DNA of 45,806 nt from an uncultured Bacteroidales bacterium (GTDB taxonomy: Bacteria > Bacteroidota > Bacteroidia > Bacteroidales > UBA932). The notes under the pieces were generated by a model. The model worked only from the letters and a program-made list of their open reading frames with translations. It was not told the origin of the DNA and made no database searches. The DNA lies in assembly GCA_902491795.1 (NCBI GenBank), contig CABUIX010000010.1, positions 1-45,806 on the forward strand, given 5' to 3'. The translations under genes and the position numbers were made by a program. Of the stretch, positions 24,082-31,865 are shown piece by piece (the stretch's first letter is position 1; each line of letters opens with the position of its first letter).

Positions 24082-26787
24082 TCATCTGATCCGGTAACGG
24101 CCCGAGCCTACACGGTAGTATGTGTACTCCCCGTCTTCGGAAATCTTTTCGCCTCCTTTCAAAACGGCTCCGAACTTCTTGGGCACCCTTATCTCCGCAG
24201 CGGAGTTAGCCGGAATCTCAACCTTCCAGTCGAGCCGGCCGGACTTCACTCTCCACTCGCTTTCTATCCGGCCGCAGGGGCTCTCATACGATGCCTTGAC
24301 CCAGTCAAGTCCGTCAGGAAAAGCCGGCTCCATCCTTACCGTCCTGAATCCGGGTTCACCTGCGGCGATTCCGGCAAGGTCCTCGTACATCCAGATCACC
24401 GTGTCGCCTAGAAGCATCACGTGGTTGCCGGAATTCATCGAAGGATCAGCGGTGTTGCCGTTCCAAAGCTCCCAGATCGTGGTCGCTCCCTCACGGTACA
24501 TATATCCAAGCGAAGGATACGTATCCCGGGTCGCAATCGTGTATGCAAGATCTGCCTGTCCGTGGTCAGTAAGTCCGCGCATAAGGTGCTGCACACCAAG
24601 CACGCCCACAGCCACATGGCTGTCCCACACTTCCGTGATCGTCCTGGAGGCATTCTCCATCACCTGCTCTTCAAGATCCTCCGGCACGAGTCCGAGATCA
24701 AGTGACAGGATGTTTGCCGTCACCGTGTTGTTGGCATAATATCCTGCCTCCCGGTCGAGGAACTTGCCGTTGTAGGCACTCCTTATATTCTCGGCGACTT
24801 CTTCATAATGGCCGGCATCTTCAGGATGTCCGGCGACGGTGCACAGTTCCTTCATGATCCTCAGGACATCGTAAAACACAGTCGTGCCCAGCACCTCTCC
24901 GGGAGTGATGCGCGAGGGGTCCTGCGAATGGATGAGTTCCGGGGACTCGGGAGGCAGACACCAGTCGCCGTACAGGTCATATGGGACAGTCCCGTCCACC
25001 ATAAGGTTGTTCTCCACATATTCAACCCACTTCTTCATTGCCGGATACCTCTCACGGACAGCCTCTGTGTTCCCAAAATGATCGTGAAGCATCTTGACCA
25101 CATACACAAAAGCTGCAGGCCAGGTCACATTCTCATTGTATTTGGTCCAGTACCTCGGGGACACGTCCGAAATGCTGCCGTCCTCACGCATCGATTCCTC
25201 GATGTCCAGAGCCCATTTGTCATACAGGCGCTCGTTCCCAAAGATGTAGCTCTCCCCGAAACAGCCTGTCGCGCGGTCACCCAGCCATGGATAACGTTCG
25301 TCACGCTGAGGGCAGTCGGTGGGGAACCCCCTGTAGTTGCCCCTGATGCCCCAGTAGGCATTGCGGTGCACGGCATTGAGAATCTCGTTTGAGGTCTCGA
25401 AGCTGCCCGTTGTCTCCATCAGGTCATATATCACTTTCCCCTCAAAGGCCGATGCGTCCGGCAGGTAGTCCAGTCCGCTCACTTCCACATACCTGAATCC
25501 GTGGTACACGAACTCAGGCTCCCACTCGAACACTCCGTCTTCAGCCGGAGTGTAGGCATCCATAGCCCGCGCCAGCCGCAGATTCGCCGTATAAAGTCTG
25601 TCAGGATCATCCGGTTCAAGTATTTCAGCGAACCTCATGGTGATGCGCTTCCCTGCCGTTCCCTTCAGGCAGACCTTCAGAGTACCGACCATATTCTGCC
25701 CCATGTCCAGAATGACACGGCCGTCCGGCGTCATGCGGACCGTCTCGGGACGAAGGACCTCCTGAACACGCAGGCTGGGCGAAGTCTGCTGACGCAGCTC
25801 ACCCTTCGGCGACGGCATCACTTCCGCAGCCGCCCACCTGCCGTCCTCCTCATATCCGGCCTCCGTCCAATTTCCAATTTCCAGATCGGCATCGTAATGC
25901 TCACCGTCAAACTCGTTGTTCCTCGTGATCGGGCCCTTGTCCGTCGCTCTCCAGCTGCGGTCCGTAACCAAGAGTTCCTCCCGGCCGTCAGCATAGCGGA
26001 GCAGCAGCTGGGCCTTCAGCACCGGGTATCCGAAGCAGACGGTATTGGTTCCATAGTCTCCCGTATTCCTGAGACCGTAGTAGCGACCGTTGCCGAGAGT
26101 GATCCCCAGCGCGTTGGCGCCCGGCTCCAGAAGCGGCAGCACATCATACGTCAGGTACAGCACCGATGCGTCATACCATGTCGGAAGAGGCCCGAAAATG
26201 TCCTCGCCGACCCTCTTGCCGTTGATCCGGCACACTGACGAGCCAAGGCCGCACACATACAGCGTCGCCGACTCCAGTTCGTCCATCACGTAAAACTCCT
26301 TGCGGAGATACCTCGCCGACAGGTCATGCATTGACTCCTCGTCGCTGATCTCCTTGCCTGTGCCGTCGACCCCTATCCACTCGCCGAGCCAGTCTTCCGG
26401 CAGCAGCCCCGTGTACCAGGTGCCGCCTTCACCGACAGACGCCCGGTCTCCGCGGTTTGTCCACACCTTCACGCTCCACCCGTAACGTTCTCCGCGCGCC
26501 AAATCCGGGCCACCGTACCTGACAAAGAGGCTGCCTCCGCTCTCCACACGGCCGCTGTTCCAGACTTCCCTGCCTTTCGCGTCCACCACGGTCAGCTCAT
26601 AAGCCTCCTGCTCCACGTTTCTCCGCCCGTCTTCAATCTTCCAGCTGAACATCACTTTCCCGGGCTCCTCGCCAAGAGCAGCCGGGGCGCACTCGACACT
26701 GGTACCTGCGCAACCGCCCAGAATGGTTGCCGCCGCAATCAACATCGGCATCCGTATTCCGATGCACTGATTTTTCACAATTGACAT
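24082..26787 (-). CDS. GH78-family alpha-L-rhamnosidase (second) lipoprotein
   Basis: This 901-aa enzyme is a second predicted alpha-L-rhamnosidase, distinct in sequence from the one at 9076. From the ATG at 26787 there is a lipoprotein signal (MLIAAATILGGC). An Fn3-like N-terminal module (FSWKIEDGRRNVEQEAYELTV) and jelly-roll modules (DASVLYLTYDVLPLLEPGANALGITLGNG) precede the six-hairpin domain with TDCPQRDERYPWLGD near residue 488, the late block EGATTIWELWNG near 764, and a C-terminal sandwich ending in the strand KFGAVLKGGEKI. This order (Bac_rhamnosid N, A, 6H, C) is typical of GH78. It probably shares a transcript with the GH35 gene, so the pair may remove rhamnose and galactose from the same rhamnogalacturonan-like glycan; that link is inference. 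Confidence 0.9.
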   Translation of the reverse strand: MSIVKNQCIGIRMPMLIAAATILGGCAGTSVECAPAALGEEPGKVMFSWKIEDGRRNVEQEAYELTVVDAKGREVWNSGRVESGGSLFVRYGGPDLARGERYGWSVKVWTNRGDRASVGEGGTWYTGLLPEDWLGEWIGVDGTGKEISDEESMHDLSARYLRKEFYVMDELESATLYVCGLGSSVCRINGKRVGEDIFGPLPTWYDASVLYLTYDVLPLLEPGANALGITLGNGRYYGLRNTGDYGTNTVCFGYPVLKAQLLLRYADGREELLVTDRSWRATDKGPITRNNEFDGEHYDADLEIGNWTEAGYEEDGRWAAAEVMPSPKGELRQQTSPSLRVQEVLRPETVRMTPDGRVILDMGQNMVGTLKVCLKGTAGKRITMRFAEILEPDDPDRLYTANLRLARAMDAYTPAEDGVFEWEPEFVYHGFRYVEVSGLDYLPDASAFEGKVIYDLMETTGSFETSNEILNAVHRNAYWGIRGNYRGFPTDCPQRDERYPWLGDRATGCFGESYIFGNERLYDKWALDIEESMREDGSISDVSPRYWTKYNENVTWPAAFVYVVKMLHDHFGNTEAVRERYPAMKKWVEYVENNLMVDGTVPYDLYGDWCLPPESPELIHSQDPSRITPGEVLGTTVFYDVLRIMKELCTVAGHPEDAGHYEEVAENIRSAYNGKFLDREAGYYANNTVTANILSLDLGLVPEDLEEQVMENASRTITEVWDSHVAVGVLGVQHLMRGLTDHGQADLAYTIATRDTYPSLGYMYREGATTIWELWNGNTADPSMNSGNHVMLLGDTVIWMYEDLAGIAAGEPGFRTVRMEPAFPDGLDWVKASYESPCGRIESEWRVKSGRLDWKVEIPANSAAEIRVPKKFGAVLKGGEKISEDGEYTYYRVGSGRYRIR

Positions 26788-27059
26788 ATTAATTGAATAT
26801 ATTGGTCCTGAACCCTTGAATGCACAAACAGGAATCACATCCTGACAGCCATTTGTGCGGCCGCAATTTGACAAAAAACATCCTTTTTACGGATGAAAAG
26901 ACCGTTCGATTTCTTGTAATATCTGTTCTTTCGCCGCAGCAGGCGCACGTCCACGCCACTTTTTCAGATCCGCTCATGCATCATTTATGGAAATTTTGCA
27001 TCTTTGAATGAAATTGACAGAAAGACTGCACAACACAGACAAGCTCAAACATGATCATC
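26788..27059. other. Divergent intergenic region
   Basis: This 272-base gap separates the divergent GH78 and small-barrel genes. It holds a near-consensus plus-strand -7 box CATCTTTG at 26999-27006 for the outer-membrane operon and a weak hairpin CATCC/GGATG (26879-26895). I found no good -7 box for the GH78 gene and no coding potential. Confidence 0.5.
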
Positions 27060-27602
27060 ATGAAAAAGACAATTACAATCTCTGCGATTCTGCTGCTGAC
27101 AGCCGCACTTGCAATAAACGCACAGGCCAGGGACTCAAAGCCCGCAAACAAGCCCAGTCTCGGATTCAGTATCAGCCAATATCAGAAAGACTTCGGAATC
27201 GGGGTGCATTTCCTGACCCCGTATTTTTTCAATGACATACTGGCCGTCAAAATAGGCGGAAACATCCAATGGCTTGAATACTCCAATCCTGATGCCGGAT
27301 GGACGCCATACGGGAATCTTCAGCTTGGCGTCCGCGGCCGGGAATTCATAATTGAAAACAAGGTCAGCCTCTACGGAGAGGGCGGCCTGGTCATTATTCT
27401 GCCGAACAGCAAGTTCTCATCCAGAAACTTCCAGGCGGGAGGCTACGGTCTCTTCGGATTCGAATTCATGTTAGATTCCGGCATAAGCTATTTCATTGAG
27501 ATGGGAGGTATCGGAACCGGAGCCTGTGCAGACAAAGTCCCGGGCAGGCCGATTTACTCCAACGGATTCCTGACCAATGTCGGATTCCGGTACTCATTCT
27601 GA
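27060..27602 (+). CDS. Small outer-membrane beta-barrel-like protein
   Basis: This exported protein of about 180 aa has a signal peptide (MKKTITISAILLLTAALAINAQA). The mature part alternates hydrophobic and polar residues with many Gly and aromatic residues (GFSISQYQKDFGIGVHFLTPYFF, GGYGLFGFEFMLDSGISYFIEMGGIG) and ends in a C-terminal Phe (VGFRYSF), as outer-membrane barrels do. I do not recognise the specific family. It leads an operon: the TonB-dependent receptor gene starts 13 bases later. The ATG at 27060 rather than 27051 was chosen because the Lys-rich n-region begins there; either is possible. Confidence 0.68.
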   Translation: MKKTITISAILLLTAALAINAQARDSKPANKPSLGFSISQYQKDFGIGVHFLTPYFFNDILAVKIGGNIQWLEYSNPDAGWTPYGNLQLGVRGREFIIENKVSLYGEGGLVIILPNSKFSSRNFQAGGYGLFGFEFMLDSGISYFIEMGGIGTGACADKVPGRPIYSNGFLTNVGFRYSF

Positions 27603-27615
27603 AAAGGCCCCGTAC

Positions 27616-29802
27616 ATGCAATCATCACATAAGCGCACGGGGCGCTTGCTGATTTTGATCTTTGCCGCGCTGCTTTCCGGTTCATTGGAATGTCTGGCGG
27701 CAGAGCCGCCCGTGCCCGAAGGACTTGAAGACAGGAGGGACAGTATTGTCGAGGCTCGCGTAACCGCCGACAGATTCGCGAGACAAGCCCGCAGCCAGAC
27801 CGGCCACAAGCGGCTCGAAAGACTCGACTTGCTGTACGGCAACGTGATTTTCAGTTCCCCGGACCTGATCAAGACCATACAGAACCTCCCCGGAGTGAAC
27901 TCCGGGACCGAACTGCTCTCCGGACTTTATGTCCACGGAGGAGAGGGCTCCGACAACCTCTTCCTTCTCGACGGGGTGCCGATGTACCAGGTCAGCCACC
28001 TCGGAGGCCTGTTCTCCTCGTTCAATACCGACATAGTTGATCACCTTGATTTCTACAAGAGCGGATTTCCTGCCAGATACGGCGGGAGGATGAGCTCCGT
28101 CGTTGACGTGTCAACCCGCGACGGTGACTTCAACGAATATCACGGGACCTTCATGATAGGCCTGATCGACGGCCGGCTGCAGTTTGAGGGGCCGATCGTC
28201 AAGGGAAAGACTTCGTTCAGCATTGCGGCCAGAAGGAGCTGGCTGGATGCCGTCATAATTCCGGCAATCGCGTATGCGAACAAGATCAGCGAAGAAGGGG
28301 AAACCACCGGAGGGTCGTATGCGTTCTATGACCTCAACGCTTCCGTAACCCACAGATTCAGCGACGACGACATCCTGTCACTCAAGTTATACCACGGCCG
28401 GGACAACCTGAAACTCAGCCTTGACACCGAGGTTACAGGCTCAGGCAACGAAGGAGGCAGCGGGGAGACGGCACCTACAAGCCAGATGCTGCACACAGGC
28501 ATCGCCTGGGGGAACACCCTGGCCTCGCTCAACTGGTCGCGCAGGATACGGGATGACATGGGCCTGAAGACCGTGCTCTACTACACCCGCAGCGCAGCGG
28601 ACGTGGGATATTATCTGTACAACAAGTCAACGGAAGATGGCTCCGAAGCGACCACGTCTCTGGATGAGTCAAACTATTCCCTCGTCCACGACTTCGGGCT
28701 CACGTCGGACTTCAGCTGGATACCGCACAAATCGCACAGCCTCAAGTTCGGGGCCTCCTACCAGTTCCACATATACAATCCCTCAAGACAGCGCATCATC
28801 AGGAACGACATCACCAGTGATGCAAGCGGCACTTCCAGGCACTATCCGGGGCACGAATTCTCCCTGTATGCCGAAGACGAAATGACCCTGTCGGACTGGC
28901 TGTCCCTGAATCTGGGTCTCAGATATGCATTGTTCGGAGTCCCCGGAAAGATCTGGAACAGACTTGAGCCGAGGGTAGCGTTCAGCCTCAAATGCACGGA
29001 ATGGATGGACTTCAAGGTCTCATATTCAGAGATGAACCAGTTCGCCCACCTTATATCGACGACCTACCTCGACATCCCGACCAACTGCTGGCTGCCTTCG
29101 ACAGCGAACATCGCCCCCATGCTCTCGCGCCAGGCCGCAGGAGGAATCTACTGCAGGCTTCCGGAAAACTTCCGCCTGAACATCGAGGGATGGTACAAAA
29201 CGATGGACAACCTGCTGGAATATTCCGGCTCGAATGCCCTCTTCCCTCCCCTTGACACATGGGAGACCTCGTTCAACAAGGGAAAAGGCCGCTCATACGG
29301 AGTCGAGACGGAATTCGGCTGGAGATCCGGAAAACTGCTGCTGTCGGCATACTACACTCTTTCATGGAGCCAGCGGAAATTCGATGCCGTATGGACCGGC
29401 TGGTATTCACACCGCTTCGACAACCGCCACAAGCTGACCCTCGCCGGCAGATGGAAGATCAGCGAGGCCGTTGATGTCTATGCCACATGGAACTACAACA
29501 GCGGCGGCTGGATGACAGTCCCCACCCACATCTACAATCCCGGAGAGACATTTGACCGTGTATACACAAAGCCGAACAATGTCAATCTTCCGGACTATCA
29601 CCGGCTTGACCTCGGTGCCAACTTCCGGAGGACAACAAAAAGAGGCAACGAAGTCATCTGGAACGTAGGCATCTACAATGCATACTGCAGGAAGAACGTG
29701 GTCTTTGTGGCAGTCGACGAGCGGGAAGACGGCAGCCTGTATGGAACCGGGCGTGCAATATTCCCAATAATACCCTCTTTCAGTTATACTCTAAGATTCT
29801 GA
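27616..29802 (+). CDS. TonB-dependent outer-membrane receptor
   Basis: This 728-aa outer-membrane receptor has a signal peptide (LLILIFAALLSGSLECLAA). The plug domain is clear at about residues 70-180: SPDLIKTIQNLPGVNSGTE, then LYVHGGEGSDNLFLLDGVPMY, then DIVDHLDFYKSGFPARYGGR and SSVVDVSTRDG. A 22-strand-type barrel follows and ends with Phe (SYTLRF). There is no SusC-type N-terminal CarboxypepD_reg domain and no SusD gene. A DUF4249-type lipoprotein gene begins 3 bases after the stop. Such receptor-DUF4249 pairs are frequent in Bacteroidota and may import something other than glycans; the ligand is unknown. The ATG at 27616 starts the signal peptide. Confidence 0.9.
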   Translation: MQSSHKRTGRLLILIFAALLSGSLECLAAEPPVPEGLEDRRDSIVEARVTADRFARQARSQTGHKRLERLDLLYGNVIFSSPDLIKTIQNLPGVNSGTELLSGLYVHGGEGSDNLFLLDGVPMYQVSHLGGLFSSFNTDIVDHLDFYKSGFPARYGGRMSSVVDVSTRDGDFNEYHGTFMIGLIDGRLQFEGPIVKGKTSFSIAARRSWLDAVIIPAIAYANKISEEGETTGGSYAFYDLNASVTHRFSDDDILSLKLYHGRDNLKLSLDTEVTGSGNEGGSGETAPTSQMLHTGIAWGNTLASLNWSRRIRDDMGLKTVLYYTRSAADVGYYLYNKSTEDGSEATTSLDESNYSLVHDFGLTSDFSWIPHKSHSLKFGASYQFHIYNPSRQRIIRNDITSDASGTSRHYPGHEFSLYAEDEMTLSDWLSLNLGLRYALFGVPGKIWNRLEPRVAFSLKCTEWMDFKVSYSEMNQFAHLISTTYLDIPTNCWLPSTANIAPMLSRQAAGGIYCRLPENFRLNIEGWYKTMDNLLEYSGSNALFPPLDTWETSFNKGKGRSYGVETEFGWRSGKLLLSAYYTLSWSQRKFDAVWTGWYSHRFDNRHKLTLAGRWKISEAVDVYATWNYNSGGWMTVPTHIYNPGETFDRVYTKPNNVNLPDYHRLDLGANFRRTTKRGNEVIWNVGIYNAYCRKNVVFVAVDEREDGSLYGTGRAIFPIIPSFSYTLRF

Positions 29803-29805
29803 AAC

Positions 29806-30747
29806 ATGTCCAGATTTCGCAATATAACAGCCATCTTCACCGTCCTGCTGACTGTATCCGCCTGCGAGGTGGATTTCGACCTCAAAGGTCTGGACGGGGA
29901 TCCGATTTTCGTGCTGGACGGCAACATGAAGATTGAGCCCGATGTCCCCGACAACGGACATCTCGTCATGTTCCTGTATGCCGTACCTTCGACCGCCGGG
30001 GACCGTGTCTTCAGCGAAGAGGCCAGATGCACCCTGAAGGTCTACAGAAACGGTGAACACATCGACACGAAGGACTACATCACAATCGAACCGTTCTTCG
30101 GACTCATAGCAGACATCTACCCCGATGTGAATCCTGGCGACGAAATCACTCTCACTGCCGAGTCAGAAGGCTTTCCGACAGTGTCAGTCACCACCATGAT
30201 TCCACAGACGCCGCCGGCAGTGCAGGTTTCCTGCACCAGGACCGGAAACAACATCGGCGTCCGCTTTTCGCTTGAAGACGATGCCGGAAGTTCCGATGCC
30301 TACGCCTTCAGTTTCGAGACCATCACCAGCGAAAGCAAGCCGGGTCCCGGAGACTATGGCGCGACAGTCGAAATCCCGTATCTGGATCCCGAGACGTCTT
30401 CGCTCCTCGGTTTGGGACCATTTGACGTGATATGGGAAGACGGAATCAAATTCTACGGCATTTTCGACGACGACTTCAACGGAGGGAAAAAGGAAATGGA
30501 AGTGAATTTTTCCGGCGACAGCTTCCAGGGACAGGGAACCTCATACCTGCGCATCGAAGTCATCCGCCTTTCTCCCGAAAGGCTGCGCTATCAGATTGCC
30601 TGCCAGGACAAAGGAAGCGACATTCTGGGATTCATCGGCCTCGCCCCGGTAACATTCGCCTACACGAATGTCAAGGGAGGTTCCGGCTGCTTCTCCGGCC
30701 AGAACATCTCCTACACCGACTGGATCGCGATTCCTGAGGCGGAATGA
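29806..30747 (+). CDS. DUF4249-type lipoprotein, partner of the TonB receptor
   Basis: This 313-aa lipoprotein has a short signal ending in VSAC (Cys20). Right after it comes the block EVDFDLKGLDGDPIFVLDGNM, which fits DUF4249 proteins, as does the strand-rich domain with CTLKVYRNGEHIDTKDYITIE and later YLRIEVIRLSPERLRYQ. These proteins are encoded directly behind TonB-dependent receptors and are thought to sit on the outer membrane as accessory ligand-binding subunits, a role similar to SusD but unrelated in fold. The three-base gap to the receptor gene indicates a shared transcript. The gene ends 27 bases before the convergent RyR gene. Confidence 0.75.
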   Translation: MSRFRNITAIFTVLLTVSACEVDFDLKGLDGDPIFVLDGNMKIEPDVPDNGHLVMFLYAVPSTAGDRVFSEEARCTLKVYRNGEHIDTKDYITIEPFFGLIADIYPDVNPGDEITLTAESEGFPTVSVTTMIPQTPPAVQVSCTRTGNNIGVRFSLEDDAGSSDAYAFSFETITSESKPGPGDYGATVEIPYLDPETSSLLGLGPFDVIWEDGIKFYGIFDDDFNGGKKEMEVNFSGDSFQGQGTSYLRIEVIRLSPERLRYQIACQDKGSDILGFIGLAPVTFAYTNVKGGSGCFSGQNISYTDWIAIPEAE

Positions 30748-30774
30748 CGAGACAGCTTCCAGTCTTTTCCGGTA

Positions 30775-31068
30775 TCAGCCATTCCGTCCAACAATATGGA
30801 AACCCTTTCCGTAAATCAGCTTAAGCGTTTCCATGGCAGTGTTGCGGTCATATTCCTTCTCCGCCTCCGGCAGATCGTCGTAAGGCACCAGGCCAGGATG
30901 GAGCTTGCGGACGTCATCGCGTTCAGGCCCCCATTGCCATCCTTCCTCTACTCGTGCCGCAGCCCACACTTCATGGACATTGCGTGCCAGGTACTCAACC
31001 AGTTCGCCCAACTCCTCAGGCAACTCAATGCCGGAAAGATCTTCCGGTCTCGGTACATATTCTTTCAT
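30775..31068 (-). CDS. Stand-alone RyR-domain protein
   Basis: This protein of about 97 aa is one RyR domain, the fold found as repeats in ryanodine receptors. The pattern is clear: YVPRPEDLSGIELPEELGEL, LARNVHEVWAAARVEEGW, GPERDDVRKLHPGLVPYDDL, then EKEYDRNTAMETLKLIYGKG. Stand-alone domains of this size are known in Bacteroides, without a settled role. I start at the ATG at 31068 because the fold begins there; a GTG at 31146 would add 26 residues and overlap the PrsW gene. It lies 35 bases after the PrsW gene and shares its direction, and a second RyR-like segment ends the large membrane protein upstream. The RyR fold is well supported; ligand and partner are unknown. Confidence 0.85.
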   Translation of the reverse strand: MKEYVPRPEDLSGIELPEELGELVEYLARNVHEVWAAARVEEGWQWGPERDDVRKLHPGLVPYDDLPEAEKEYDRNTAMETLKLIYGKGFHIVGRNG

Positions 31069-31103
31069 GACCCGAATTTCAATTTCTTGTTCAACATTTT
31101 CCG

Positions 31104-31787
31104 TCAACACAGATGTTCCGCGATCTTCCGCCTTCCAAGTTTCCACATCTTCCAGCAGAAAAACAGGAACACTACCATCAGTATGCCGCTTACTGCTGGT
31201 GACACTTCGATTACGAACAATATCGAATCGTATATTCCGTGTGCAAGTATCGGAGCGGCTACAGCAAGCAGCCCGTTGCGGAAACGTCCGGTCGGACAGA
31301 ATTTCACGAGCGAATAATAATAGCCCATCAGCACAGCGAAACAGAAATGCCCCGGAATGGCAAACAGCGCGCGCTGCACAGCAACCGAAAGGAAGTCTTC
31401 ACTCCCGAAAACATACATCAGGTTCTCCAGGGCGGCAAATCCCATCGAAACGAACACGGCATACACGATTCCGTCGAGTTTCTCGTCATAATGCACATTC
31501 TTGCGCAGAAGCAGCCAGAGCATGATCAATTTGGCCAGTTCCTCCGGTATGGCCGCTCCGAAGAACGCCGAGGCCACACTGTCCCCGACCGTGATTGCCT
31601 GATCCGGATACAGCCCCGCCCATCCGAACGGTACAGACATGCAAAGCGACAGCGGGACAGAAAGCAGCCCGAAAAGGAAAGCTTTGAGCAGCTGCCCGAA
31701 CGGCTCCGGTGACTGCCTGTCCTTAATCAGGACATACGCCAGCAGAATGGCTACGGGAAGAAGGGCTGAAATTATTATAAGGTACAT
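31104..31787 (-). CDS. PrsW-type intramembrane glutamic protease
   Basis: This 227-aa polytopic membrane protein matches the PrsW family (Abi/CAAX-like superfamily), which in Bacillus cuts anti-sigma factors inside the membrane. The active-site motifs are present: PEELAK with Glu82/Glu83, the FAALEN block with Glu121, PGHFCFAVLMGYYY with His147, and LAHGIYDS with His183 and Asp187. About seven hydrophobic segments are visible. GGAG-like purines precede the ATG. It sits between the channel-like gene and the small RyR gene on one transcript. No sigma or anti-sigma gene is nearby, so its target is unknown; the neighbouring membrane protein is a candidate by position only. Confidence 0.85.
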   Translation of the reverse strand: MYLIIISALLPVAILLAYVLIKDRQSPEPFGQLLKAFLFGLLSVPLSLCMSVPFGWAGLYPDQAITVGDSVASAFFGAAIPEELAKLIMLWLLLRKNVHYDEKLDGIVYAVFVSMGFAALENLMYVFGSEDFLSVAVQRALFAIPGHFCFAVLMGYYYSLVKFCPTGRFRNGLLAVAAPILAHGIYDSILFVIEVSPAVSGILMVVFLFFCWKMWKLGRRKIAEHLC

Positions 31788-31865
31788 GGTCTCCGGAATA
31801 AATTATTCAAAATCCACGCTCATTGCTTCTTGCCCATAGGTTCAAGCCTGCGTTTCCCGTAACCG

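Noticed and set aside
26879..26895. CATCC/GGATG hairpin as a terminator
   Set aside because: The stem is only five bases and lies in a divergent promoter region, where a terminator would make little sense.
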